From contig NW_008709073.1 in NCBI RefSeq assembly GCF_000327385.1, positions 481,402 through 545,401 on the forward strand: 64,000 nt of DNA, in the 5' to 3' direction. The notes beneath the pieces were generated by a model that was given only the letters and a program-made list of their open reading frames with translations, had not been told where the DNA came from and searched no databases. Shown piece by piece: positions 34,195 through 45,599 of the stretch (positions are counted from its first letter, which is position 1; every line of letters starts with the position of its first letter). Source of the DNA: Lottia gigantea. Lineage: Eukaryota; Mollusca; Gastropoda; Lottiidae. Both the position numbers and the translations under genes were made by a program.

Positions 34195-36537
34195 ATGGCA
34201 GCTTCCATAGCAAACGGATGGACAGACGAAGAGACTCTCTCCCTTTTAGAAATTTGGGGCAGAGAGGATATTCAAGCCTTGTTGGATGGAACCATCAGAG
34301 ACAAAAAGGTCTACTTATAAATAAGTAAAGAGTTGGCTAACATGGGCCACTTAAAAACTAAACAACAGGTGAGTTTTATTCTAAAATTCAGACCCGATTC
34401 ATGTATAAATTCTAAACTTTTACTACCGATACTTCAGTTTTCAGTCTCAATCGTCAGTCTTTTTATTCAAAATTAACAATACCAGGAAAAGATGCATTTG
34501 TATTTCTTTCAAAAACTTGATTTTAAAGGGCAGCCTGTCATGTTTAGGCCTGAGCAGTGTTTTAGTGTACCGGTACCATATTCATAAGATGAAGTAGGCC
34601 TACCCTACAAGTACTGTCAGTTCAAGTTGAAAAGTTTTTTGAATTATTTTTATGAGAATTTCAATATCAGCCTGAAAATGTTTCTCTGAAAATTTCCTTG
34701 CTTTGATAAAAAAAATATAGTTTTTGTAAGTTTACATTAAATAGAATATATTTCTGTAATAGAAATTCCCACCAAAGAAGGTCACTAATTTTGATTGATA
34801 AATTGTACTCTGAAAAAACAAATTTTGCAGAAATAATTGTTTCCCTATTTATCAATGCAAATACATTTTAAGGCCAACAATAGTGAAGCTTTTAAGTTCT
34901 AATCCAGTTCTCAAAACAAATTACCCCAAAATTCAAAATACTTTTCAATTAACACAGGCTTGGTAAGCTTAATCTGCAAAATCTTTTGGTCACACTGTTA
35001 CCTTCACATTGGAATGTTGATGACAAAGGTAAAGGTCTTTTGAAATCAGTAAAGTGATTGTACTGATCTAAGTACTGTTCTAAGTGTTTTCTATGTTATA
35101 TTTATTGTTAAATATCATATTCTTATAGGTTCAAGATAAAGTTAAATGGTTTAGGAGAGATTATAAGGTTGTGCAAGACAATAAAAGAAAAACAGGCCGT
35201 GGTAGAAAAACCTGTGAGTTCTATGACAAGATAAATGAAATTCTTGGCCACAAACCCTCCATCAATCCACCAGAGGGAAGCATAATGGAATCGAGTGATC
35301 AGATAGAAGAATCAGAAGGTATTGTGTTTAAACGTTTATACAATTGATTTCAGGGAATTTGGCTGCCAATAACTTAGTTGATAAAAAAAAAAACAGAATT
35401 TAAACTTTCCTATACATGTATTTCATTTACCACTTTAACAATGTTAAAGAAAGTTGATGAAATAGTTGGTTTTAAAAGATGTACTGTATCAAGGAAATGT
35501 CATTAACCATTAATTGTTTTTTTCAGGGAAAAATGATAATGAAATAGATTTAGCAGATGTTACCCCAGATATATTGCCCCCTACCCCCCCTGCAGGACCA
35601 TCTTTATCACACACTGATGCTGAGAAAGGTGAGATTTATGACAGGAAGTTTAAACAAAAGCTATACTTAGTATGACTTACAAATCATTTAACTTGAACAA
35701 TGTTATAATCTTAAATTAGAGTACCCTGCTGAGTATCTTGATCACAAGTGGATTTTAATATTATACACATCTGTTTTGTTTCCTTTATTTATGACAAATA
35801 GTTGTTATGGAGAAATATTCAATATTTTGGTATACATGTACTTAGAATGTTTTTTCTCTCTTTTTTTAGCTTTTTCATTCCTTAACAGGAAAAGGTCAAC
35901 ATCAACTAGTGATGATAATGATATATCAACAGATACTCCAAAATCAACTACAAAATGCAAAGGTATTGAATATGTTTTTTTTTTTAAATGTGAAAAGATT
36001 TGTTTGCATAAAAGTTTACTGACACCAAAAGGCATAATAATCTTAAAAACCTTATGTAATGTTTTTTAGAATATTCAGCATAAAATTAACTGCTGGATTT
36101 TGTTTACATTCATGGGCACATATTTCTTGATTTGATAATTTCACAAATTTGATCAAAACATTCTTGCTCTAGCAGACTCATAAAAAAATGATAGTATTAT
36201 TCCCTTATCTTTCTATTTTAAGGTTAATTTACATTTTTTTTTAAATATATATCTTTTTGCAGTTCGCTGCAAACCCAAAAAACAAGATGATGTTCTGAGT
36301 AGTATACAGGATATAATGACATACCAGAAGGAAGCAGATGCATCTTTTTTACAAATGTTTAAAGAGGGACAGCTTAGGGCAGAAAAGATCAGAAAAGAGG
36401 AAAGAGACAGAGATGAGAGAATTCGTGCTGAAGAACGAGCTCACGAATTACAGGTGCTGAGGATTTTATCATCACAAACGCAAAATACTCAGCAGCAATA
36501 TCCTGATCAATACATGTCCTATCAAAACCTCTACTAA
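34195..36537 (+). pseudogene. Harbinger Myb/SANT-like DNA-binding protein, five exons
   Basis: Exons at 34195-34368, 35129-35318, 35527-35628, 35870-35962 and 36263-36537, all with GT-AG borders and matching phase. Exon 1 starts 'MAASIANGWTDEETLSLLEI' and carries the first Myb-like helix. Exon 2 holds the rest ('VQDKVKWFRRDYKVVQDNKR', 'KTCEFYDKINEILGH'). Exons 3-4 are acidic and Ser/Thr-rich, and exon 5 is a charged coiled coil ending in 'MSYQNLY'. In PIF/Harbinger elements this second protein brings the transposase to the DNA ends. It is about 275 residues, the expected size. The only visible defect is a TAA in exon 1 at 34318-34320. Confidence 0.85.
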
Positions 36538-37025
36538 TGTTAGTAGTTGGTAATGAGTTACATGTAACTTGATTTTTTCTGACCCGTCCATTTATAATTG
36601 TTTATCATTATCATAAAAAAATATTCCGAGAATTTTAGACCAAAATCTGAAGAATTGGATCCATTATAATTTCATTTAAATATATCAAAATATTAATTCT
36701 CATTTGATATCTTTAAATGAAGTTACATGAATTGAGGTAACATTTAAATTTCTGAAACCTTTTCACAAATAATGAACTCTTTTATACATGTATATAAGCA
36801 GACCTTTCTTTAAGATTTTAATGTCATCCGTCCACAAATTGACTAGTTTAACTTGAATATATTCCATTCTTTGATTTATTACATTTCAATACAATTGAAC
36901 TGGATCTGCTTTGAAGAAAATAGCCAGGATTGTATACAAAAAAATACTAATTTGTTATGTTTATAAAAACTTTTATGTTCAAAATAAAATAAAATAATGT
37001 CAATACATTTCAAACGCAATTTTCC

Positions 37026-38571
37026 TTAAAATTTTCGCTGATGATTGCGAAATGATTGAGGAGTGTCATTATTGTTTACCTCTCTCTGATTCCCACGTGG
37101 CATTTGATAAACGTCTGGTTGCATCCAAGCATCATGGAAAGTTGCATTATATGTTTCACAAATATTGTGTAGTGTGACACAAGCAGAAACTGTATTGTTT
37201 AAGTTTTTTATGTCCGAATCATATCTCTTCATGAGACATCTCCATCTTCCCTTCAACCTACCATAGGCATTTTCAACTACCATACGAGCTTGGCTTAGCT
37301 TATAATTAAAACGCTTTTGATCAGCAGAAAGAACACCTGTATCAGGGTGTGGTTTCATAAGCCAGGGTAGTAAGGGATAAGCTGCGTCGCCTAAAAGTAA
37401 TGGTGTTGATTCTGCTTGTTAATCCAACAGGTATTAAGGTACCCTCTTCAGCTTTCTGGTATAAATTTGACCTAGCCAACACTCTAGCGTCATGCACACT
37501 ACCTGGCCAACCAATGCAAACATCCATGAATTTGTAAGTATGATCCACAACTGACTGCATGACAATACTATGCCATCCTTTCCTATTGAAATAGTCATTT
37601 GGAGTTTTCTGTGGGCGAATTATTGGAATATGTGTTCCATCAATAGCTCTCCAGCATTGAGGAAACCCCCAACACCTCTGGAAACCGTTCATGATCTGTG
37701 TTATTTCTTGCTCATTAGGCAACTTCACATATTCTGGTTGTAACACCCTACTAATAACTCTACACACATGATTCACTATCTTGCAAACAGTACATCTTGC
37801 AATACCAAATAAATGGCCAATTGTCCTATATTCTGCATTAGTAGCAAGTCTCCAAATAGTTACGGCAACCTTCTTTCTAACAGAAATAGCTGCTCGTAGG
37901 TTGGTGTTTTTCTTTGTCAGGTATGGCTCTAATTTTCTACATACATACTATAAAATAAAAAAATGTAACATGTAAACTACAACCTTGCATAAAAAAAAAC
38001 ATTACTGCCTTAGTCTGGGGGATATGGTCATGTTAGTACTAACAATGGTTGGGATCATTTTAGCGAAAAATTGACTGTTAACCGTTATGGTATGTGCATA
38101 AGATTTTTACATAATTTCCAACAGCAGTAAACTTCTTTCATGATTCAATTGTCAAATATTCAGCCAAAATTAGTGAATGTAAATTATTTGTTGGAGTGAC
38201 TGACATTACCAGTCATGAATATCATGGGAAAACATTAGGTAATGTTTGATGAATGAAAACTAATTGTCAAATCCCTTACCTCAAACGTTTCTCTAGGCAT
38301 TCTGAAGTTTTCTATCCATATCATCGTATGTAAAATGTTCTAACACAGTTGTATCCCACCAATACGAACTACGTTGCTTCATCCACAATGATCGAGGACG
38401 TGCGTGAATCGTGTCGATAAAAAGAATTCTTATCAGAATCAAAATCAGCATTTGAACTTTCTTTCGTCGCTGCAAGTATCTACGAATGTCCAAGTTACAT
38501 CCACTGTAAGAATTGCGTTTTCTCTTCTTTTTAACTAAAAATTTATAAGTTAACATCGAATTGGCCGCCAT
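37026..38571 (-). pseudogene. PIF/Harbinger DDE transposase, two exons, frameshifted
   Basis: Exon 1 (38280-38571) encodes the basic N-terminus and 'RPRSLWMKQRSSYWWDTTVL', with one extra base near the end ('DDM' where 'W' is expected). Donor gtaagg leads to acceptor ..ttatag and exon 2 (37026-37947). Exon 2 shows an HTH-like part ('EYRTIGHLFGIARCTVCKIV'), 'WRAIDGTHIPIIRP' with catalytic Asp, 'GWPGSVHDARVLARSNLY', and '[16 protein letters not shown]' with the catalytic Glu. A second frameshift near 37420 precedes '[20 protein letters not shown]', which holds the second Asp. Two small shifts inactivate an otherwise full-length ~400-aa protein. Confidence 0.88.
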
Positions 38572-38763
38572 TATTGCTTTGTTTACCTTAACTGGTCATG
38601 CGCAATAATGTACTTCCGATTTAACGATAGTCTTGTACATCGCGTGCTGTCAATAATGTGCGACTTTATGATCGAGACCAAAATCGTTCGGGAACCAGAA
38701 AAACTCAGTGTAAACGCAGCGTGTTCGGCAATAAAGCTTCACAATTGTCTGTGGAAACGCAGT

Positions 38764-39960
38764 TAATAATAGTTGGTTTTATTGTCAAACATTTAATAAT
38801 CCTGCCGATATTTGTTCCCGGTGTTGTAAAGCTGTAGATTTGTCAAATAATATTCTTTGATGGCATGGTCCTTCTTTTTTGGTATTTCTAGTCTTATTGA
38901 GGTTACAGATGAGGTGGTACAAAGATATACAGAAATGCTTACATGGTTGTAAGTTTGATCAATATAAGGTTTCTCTTAATTTAAAATATAATGATGACCA
39001 TATACTGAGATGTTTTGGAAGAATTAATCATGCTGAAGTAATGCAAAGTTTCCTATCTATTTACCAGAAAATCACCATTTTACCAAAAATGTTAATAAAA
39101 AGTGTCATCTAGATGTTCATCATCATGGAACTACTGAAACTTTACATCAGTTAAGAGAGAAATTATGGAATTTTTGGTGGGAGACAAATTGTTAGACCAG
39201 AGATTTCAAAATGTGTTCCTTTACAAGAGATTAGAAGGGAAGTCGTATGGTGTACCTAATTCGCCACCATTACCCAAGCTCAGACTTTCCGATGATTATG
39301 CATTCTCAAATATAGGTGTTGACTATGTTGGCACTTTGTATGTCAAGGATATTTATTCCAAAGATGGTAATATGAACAAAGTTTTCATTGTTTTTTATAC
39401 ATGTGCCAGCAGCAGAGCTGTACATTTGGATCTAGCCCCTATTGCTAAGAAGTTTCTGACATTTTATTGGAAGAAGAAGAATTCCAGGTTTAGTTATATC
39501 TGACAATGGAAGAACATTTAAGAGTACAGAACTTACTGCTTTTGTTTAAAGAAGTCCTTGTGAAATGCCAGACTTTCTTATGAAGAATTATTAACCTTGC
39601 TTGTAGATATTGAATTCCTGTTCGCTTACATATGTGAGTGATAACTGTGTAGAACCTCTTACTCCATCACATCTAATTCTGGGACGCAGAATTCTAACAG
39701 AACCATTGATTGCTACTGATAAGAGGATATTCGGCGATAAGACTTCTGACTCCTATAAAAAGAAGAAGTATCTTCGAAGCTTACAGAATTACGCGAGCTT
39801 CATTGTTCCTGTGTAAAAAGAGGTCCTGTTAGTGATGTCGTGTTTAAATTGGGAAATGGGAATAGTTATTTGAACTTTACACAGCCGTGATAATAATATT
39901 CGATCAGCTGTTGTAAGAGTTCAGAACAAGCAGGGCAAGATTATAACTCCTATTCCTATA
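38764..39960 (+). pseudogene. BEL/Pao pol, right part with integrase (fossil)
   Basis: Resumes after the Harbinger element with the family-typical 'NPADICSRCCKAVDLSNNIL' block, then integrase-domain sequence ('FSNIGVDYVGTLYVKD', 'CASSRAVHLDLAP', 'LVISDNGRTFKS', 'LTPSHLILGRRI'). It belongs to the same copy as 23900-25398. Confidence 0.8.
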
Positions 39961-40021
39961 ACGTCCTATTCATAGATCATATCCTATTGAATTAGTAAAG
40001 GATATTGATTGATTGTATTTA

Positions 40022-40066
40022 GATTTCGGGGAAGGGAGGTTTTGATTCTCCCAAATGTACAGGCCT
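40022..40066 (-). repeat. 45-bp Penelope-like 3' tip inside the BEL tail
   Basis: The stretch from 'gatttcggggaagggagg' through 'tttgattctcccaaatg' to 'tacaggcct' is the reverse complement of the last ~45 bp shared by the Penelope copies ending at 18965 and 49491, with one mismatch. It is either an extremely 5'-truncated insertion or a short sequence exchanged between families. Confidence 0.7.
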
Positions 40067-40546
40067 CTAAATTAAGTAGAGTCTAGCATTTTCAGTTAAC
40101 TAGAGTCTAGCATTTTAAGTTTATTAGAGTCTGGCATTTTAAGAAATAGAGTGTAGAGTTAAACTTTAATTCAAGAGTTTAGTATTTGTATTATTTATAT
40201 GTGTTAGACATTGAGTATTTAAGAATTATTGTGTTATTGACCGCCGTGAATAAGGGGGGAGTGTGTTCTGTAAAGTCAGATATTGTGGTCTGAAATTGAT
40301 TAAAGTAAAAGGGAGACAATGTGAACTCTCCATTTTTAAGAGTAAAGATTGTCGAGTAATGAAGGGAATGTCCTTACATGATGTCTTATGTGAAAATGTG
40401 ATGTTTTATGCTGTATAGAGTAAATCAAAGTCCTGATTTTAATACTAATTTGTAAACCAACAACGAATGTCATATTTAAAAACATTACACCTATTTCCCT
40501 GATAAGTTTTTTTAATGGTGGCCTAGGATGGATAATCACATTGAAA

Positions 40547-40893
40547 ATTGCCAGGCAAGGTAACATATACCCACTGGTAGCGGTCAGAAATGATAAAACA
40601 TTCTTTAGTGACTAAAGTATGAATTTTCTCATAATAAAGAACTTTTAATAGTTTGAATTCAATGATATATATATTTACTGCCAGTTATTCATGCTGAATA
40701 ATTTCACAAAATTTTTAAAAATCAATATCAATAACTCAAATACATCAAATTATTAAATCACAGCTCTAATATCAAGGGCAAAAAATTAAAATCATTGAAA
40801 ATTCAAACTTGATCAAGATATAAATAAAATGACGTAAAACAACACTTATTTCATTTCATTCATCAATATAAATCATCACACCACAATTCATAA
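40547..40893 (+). mobile_element. Pearl-like element fragment
   Basis: A 5' end piece ('attgccaggcaaggtaaca', 'tacccactggtagcggtcag') with a short interior. It is interrupted by the next copy and has no terminal hairpin. Confidence 0.6.
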
Positions 40894-41485
40894 AGATAAC
40901 TTGCCAGGCAAGGTAACATATGCCTACTTCCAGCTGTCAGAAATGATAAAGTCTTTAGTGGTTTAATATGTGAACCAATCATCCAATTGTTACTAATTTC
41001 AAGCTTTACTGAGATCTCATACCAAGTTCCATCAAGATCAGATAAGAAATGTCTCTATCAGGCCTACAAGCCAAATTTGACGCATTGAATTAATTCAAGG
41101 GCAATAACTCCAAAACCATTCATCTAATTATTACCATTTTTGAACTTGAGAGCTCATCAATTTATACATTCATACCAAGTTTCATCGAGATCAGATAAAA
41201 ACTGCATCCTGTATCATGACTACAAACAAAAATTTGAAACATTTTTACTAAGTCAAAGGAAATAACTCCAAAACCATTCTTGACCGAGATACATGCATAC
41301 CAAGTTTCATCAAGATCGGATAAAAACTAGTTTTTTTTTGTGCATACAAGCCAAATTTGACATTTTTTTAAGAAAGTCAAGGGCAATAATCCTGAAATCG
41401 TTCATCCAATTATTACCAATTTGAACCTGACTGAGATCTCATTAATATATACATGCATATCAAGTTTGATTGAGATAGCAGGGTC
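40894..41485 (+). mobile_element. Pearl-like element, 3' end missing
   Basis: The 5' end 'agataacttgccaggcaagg' is followed by four degenerate core units ('catgcataccaagtttcat', 'caagggcaataa'). It fades out before any hairpin. Confidence 0.65.
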
Positions 41486-41771
<286 letters not shown>

Positions 41772-41919
41772 TTAAATAAGAAATTAAACCGATTTGGTAT
41801 TTTATGTTACACTTTTAAGTCATCAAATACATTTCAGAATTTCTTCAAAGCAAAAGCAACATATATGGTTTAGTAAGACTAGATTTTTCAGCTGTTCTAC
41901 TGTGGTAACTGTCTGTACT

Positions 41920-41976
41920 AGGAAGGTATTCCCATCAATCCGTCTTCATTAGCCCACATGGTGCAAAAAAGTTTCA
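41920..41976 (+). repeat. SINE-like retroposon fragment
   Basis: 'cttcattagcccacatggtgcaaaa' matches the interior of the 44299-44408 element in the opposite orientation. Confidence 0.5.
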
Positions 41977-42004
41977 TTAAGTACAAGCATGTTTGCCTTA
42001 ATCC

Positions 42005-42330
42005 ATTGGCTGATCGCGGTAAATCAGGCCTCAATGGGGGCCAATACAAAATAATCACAAGCCATGAACAGTTTGGAATCGTCAGCAAATATGACACAGT
42101 TTAATCCATGATAGGAAATAATATTTACTTTTCTAATGGTGACATATATATGGAAAATAACACAGGCCCAAGAACTGAGCCTAGAGTGTATGCGGCTTCT
42201 TCGACACCAATGACCCGATGGTGACAACTTGTGTTCATCCAGACAATGGTGTCGTTGGCTGTCAGAGATCAAGCATAACTAGAACTGTGAACAACGACGC
42301 AACGAGACCTAATCCTGTGGATTTTGAACC
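42005..42330 (-). pseudogene. CR1-like LINE reverse transcriptase scrap
   Basis: The minus strand reads 'GLVASLFTVLVMLDLSDS' (motif A region), then jumps to 'GSVLGPVLFSIYV'-like sequence in an adjacent frame. It continues 'ISYHGLNCVIFADDSKLFMA' with an intact FADD motif C. It is internally deleted and unrelated to the Tx1-type LINE at 25399. The class assignment (CR1/jockey side) rests on the 'GSVLGP' and 'FADDSKLF' forms. Confidence 0.65.
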
Positions 42331-42412
42331 TTTTGAAACTTCTAGTTTGTTGGCTTTAAACTCTGGTGCTTTTAAGCCTATGTTTTTTTGTAATAGCACA
42401 AATTTCAATTGA

Positions 42413-42810
42413 TTCCCCGTTTAAAACCGGAAGTAAATTTAAATATTTGACTGTACCATATTATTTACTTTAGTGAAGTCTCTTTGCATTTCAAATTTCA
42501 AATTTCAGATCAATCGATGCAAAAACAAAAAAGTTCGAAAAAAGTGAGCGACATATTTTCAAATTTCGTAATTCTGCAAGAGCTATCAGATCAAAAATTA
42601 CAGACACATTCTAAAAATGAAAGTCCGCAGAGAATCGACGCAAAAATGCGCCTTCTAGAGCCGATTTTCAACGTTTTGCATATGTTGAACTGTGGCACTT
42701 CCGGTTTTGCAAAAATGTTCCAATATATATTTAAGGAACACGTTGCCACTACAGGAGGTCTAGAGAAGTTGAATGGTTGCTGCAACTACTGCAGTCTAGG
42801 CTTTCGAGAA
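42413..42810 (+). repeat. Family E repeat, copy 2
   Basis: Same landmarks as 2866-3260 (reverse) and 53960-54345: 'aaccggaagtaaa', 'caatcgatgcaaaaacaaaa', 'gatcaaaaattacagac', 'gcacttccggttttgcaaaa', ending with 'aatggttgctgcaacta'. Confidence 0.6.
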
Positions 42811-42939
42811 AAAAAAGAAAAAAAAAAAGAAGGGACAACTAGAACCGTGATAACAGTACCAAAGCAGCGAGCATCTAACCTGATACATCGATAAAACATT
42901 GCATTTTAAAGTCACAATGAGTTTTATTACCGGAAAGAA

Positions 42940-44298
42940 AAGCATGTAAACATTCAAAAGTAAAAAAATTGTTTAAACCCTTTAACGTTCGGTAGTGAAA
43001 AGGCGCATGAATTTGATACCATTCGGTAGTAAAAATTTGAATTTTCAAATAGCTGTAAAGTAAAAGTTCAATTCGCACAACGAAAATGGAAACATGTTTG
43101 GAAAGGTCTCGTGAAGTACAATAACTTGTGTTACTGTCAAGAGGTCAACAAAGGTCAAATAAAAGAGATAAGCCTTAAAAGTGTTGAAAATTGCTGTTTT
43201 GGGAAGTCTGTAATAGCGGAAATATATGTCGGACATCAAAGATAAAAGTATGAATGGACATCATGGATCAATGACCTTGGACCTTGTAAAGACCAAGGTC
43301 ATGCATGTAAATGATCAAAATATCAAAATTTTATAAATTGTAAAGCCTATTCCCTTTTTTAAAGTAAAAGGTCCAAACAAAATGTAACTCTGCCACTTAT
43401 TGTCCCAAATAGTGCTTTAATTTTATGTAAAATTTCGATGGTGACAAATGCAAACTTTAAGAGTTATAACAATTTGAATTATTTAAGGTAAAGGTAAAAG
43501 TAACCCGGATTTGCCACACCCACTTAAAAAATTTTGTGTTGTCTCTAATAATGTGTACAATGTTAAATAATGTGCAAAATTTCAAGTGTTTACAATCATT
43601 AGATCATGAGATATTCATAGTTAAAAGTTTTTTAAGGCAACGGTGACTGTCGGTGGATTATAGACACCGTTAAAATTACACACAGTTACTATAGAAGTCA
43701 ATACAAAATTTTCAAATTCTAAAAAGCACAATTTTAATAAAAATACCAAGTGTGATATATCATTTGAAAGAATAGATTGCGTGTAATAAGGACATAAGAG
43801 AAATTTTCACGTATGTAAATTAGGTCACGTGACAGAGCTCTTCAAAGTTAAATATCCTGATTTGCAATTGGCTGTAGGCAACAACTTTTGTTCAGGTCAA
43901 GAGGTCAACAAAGGTCAAATAAAAGTAATATATGCCTTTGAAGTTTCGAAAATTGCTTTTTTCGGACGTCTGCAAAACCGGAAGTATATATTGGACATCA
44001 AATATCAAAGTAAATATGGTCATCTTAAGTCAATGACCTTTGACCATGCAAAGGTCAAGGTCATTTATGTTAAAGATCTAAAATGAAAATTTATCAAATT
44101 GTTAAACCTATTCCCTTTCTTAAAGTAAAGAACGCAAACAACTGTAATCTTATCACAAATTGTCCTAAGTAGTGATCTATTTTCATGCAAAATTTCTAGG
44201 GTAACAATTGCTTACTTTGCAAGTTATGACAATTGCAAATATTTCAGGTAAAGTAAATGCACACGCCCACTTCAAAAATTACTGTCGGTGGATTATAG
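42940..44298 (+). repeat. Family C repeat, copy 2
   Basis: Contains the family C phrases twice (near 43430-43870 and 44190-44298), indicating an internal tandem duplication of roughly 750 bp. It includes 'ggtcacgtgacagagctctt' and 'cttttgttcaggtcaagagg'. It resumes after the SINE-like insert to about 44490. Confidence 0.65.
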
Positions 44299-44408
44299 AA
44301 ATGAAATGAAATGAATGGAGTTTTACGTCCTACTCTTCTGCACCTTGTGGGCTAATGAAGATGGGCAATGCCATGCAGGGTGCCATGAGGGAAATTTTGC
44401 CAGGACAA
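44299..44408 (-). repeat. SINE-like retroposon, copy 2, with target duplication
   Basis: A 110-bp insert flanked by the perfect 12-bp direct repeat 'ggtggattatag' (44287-44298 and 44409-44420), inside family C. Read on the minus strand it ends in 'gtaggacgtaaaactccatt' plus an (atttc)n tail, a form typical of short retroposons. No A/B box was confirmed. Confidence 0.8.
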
Positions 44409-44617
44409 GGTGGATTATAGACACCGTGAATTTACGCACAGTTTGTAAAGAAGTCAGTACAAAATTTTAACTTTTTATTCGAGTTTACATAAGATTACAT
44501 AATTAATTTAATTTATGCTCTAGCCATACTGATAACAACCTGTGTGGGTTGGACCATGACTAATGTGAGAGGTAAATGGGTCAAATCAACTGTTTTGTTA
44601 TCAACCCTGTCTTTAAC

Positions 44618-45479
44618 GGTGTCTTCCCACAAGGTCACGGCTTAAAAATTACAAATTCCCACAAAGTCACCGTTTTATTTTATTTGATGATTTACAGTTG
44701 ATTAAAGTGATTAAAATGATTAAAGGTGTTAAGAGTTCATTACAGTGACATAAATTCATGACAATCGTTCACTTTTTAATATTAACATAACTAATTATCA
44801 GTGTCACTCATTGTTTGGTATCTCTGGTATTACCAATGGTTCCAAACGATACGGTGGGGGATGTTTTTATCAATGCCATGGTTGATATACCAGACGACCC
44901 CAGATTAGTAGAACTTACAGACTATGTTACAAGTCAATGGTTGGAGGCTGTTTATGGATTACATGAATGGAACCATTATGGTTCGGACACCCCAAGAACT
45001 AACAACAACTTAGAAGGCTGGCATAGCCATGTAAAGAAACTTGTAGGAAAAGCCCACCCCAACATATTCGAAATCATTAATTTCTTGAAAGAAGAGCAAG
45101 ATGCCATGGAAATAAGGATGGTGCAGTATGTGGCCGGTCAGCAGCAACCTCCACAAAAAACGAAAATACAAGACACTTGAATCAAGACTATAATAATATA
45201 GAACAGTATAGAAGTAACGTACTAAATGTATACGAGTTTGCAGATTCTGTATCATATTTGTTAAAACTGAAATAGTAAATGTTGAAAATAAATGAATTAC
45301 TTGAAAAATATTGTTAATTGGCTATAACCTGATTACATCGGCTTAAGTGTACTATGATAACACCCAGTAATCCTATTGTTCTCAAAATCCATTTTTTTGA
45401 CAAAATGCCCACGAAGTCACCGTTTTTGGTTTCTACATGGTTAATTAAGACCCAAGCGGTGACCTAGTGGGCATGAACC
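44618..45479. mobile_element. MULE-like DNA transposon, internally deleted
   Basis: An 862-bp element flanked by the perfect 9-bp duplication 'gtctttaac' (44609-44617 and 45480-45488), the length used by Mutator elements. Terminal repeats starting 'ggtgtcttcccacaaggtca' (left) and 'ggttcatgcccactaggtca' (right, reverse complement) match at about 20 of 26 positions. Extra copies of the 'cccac.aagtcaccg' motif lie just inside both ends. It holds one transposase fragment. Confidence 0.85.
44803..45180 (+). pseudogene. MULE transposase C-terminal fragment
   Basis: About 120 open codons including 'YGLHEWNHYGSDTPRTNNNL' and then 'EGWHSHVKKLVGKAHPNIF'. The 'PRTNNxLEGWHxxxxxxxxxxHPN' signature lies at the C-terminal end of MULE-type transposases that often accompany FLYWCH domains. 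The catalytic DDE core and zinc finger are absent, so this is a deletion derivative inside its own terminal repeats. Confidence 0.75.
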
Positions 45480-45599
45480 GTCTTTAACACCTATCTGTCA
45501 ATCAAATTAATCCTTTCAAGTGCCAAAATATTGTTTTGTGCCCTACCCTGGAAGTTTATCACATTAACTAGAGAAAAACATAAATTTTGGAAGAAAGCC

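Larger units (their letters stand above)
33942..38763. mobile_element. PIF/Harbinger DNA transposon, near-complete, two genes
   Basis: Terminal inverted repeats 'actgtgtttccactgac' (33944-33960) and 'gtctgtggaaacgcagt' (38747-38763) match at 15 of 17 positions. A TAA target duplication (33939-33941, 38764-38766) fits the family's TWA preference, with ends uncertain by about 2 bp. Inside are two convergent genes: a five-exon Myb-like DNA-binding protein (plus, 34195-36537) and a two-exon DDE transposase (minus, 37026-38571). Both flanks are BEL pol. Confidence 0.88.
22283..40489 (+). mobile_element. BEL/Pao LTR retrotransposon, broken, with nested insertions
   Basis: A fossil BEL/Pao copy. 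A short remnant of the left LTR (22283-22341) matches the end of the right LTR (40261-40489; for example 'agtcctgattttaat' and 'aaaccaacaac'). Gag lies at 22434-23560 and pol at 23900-25398, resuming at 33899-33941 and 38764-39960. Two large elements sit inside it: a LINE (25399-33895) and a PIF/Harbinger element (33942-38763). Without them it would be about 5 kb, near the family norm. It is broken, with well over ten breaks, and is old enough to have received at least four later insertions, directly or inside those insertions. Confidence 0.85.

Noticed and set aside
42218-42412. Plus-strand 64-codon frame starting 'MVTTCVHPDN'
   Set aside because: It is the shadow of the minus-strand LINE RT fragment.
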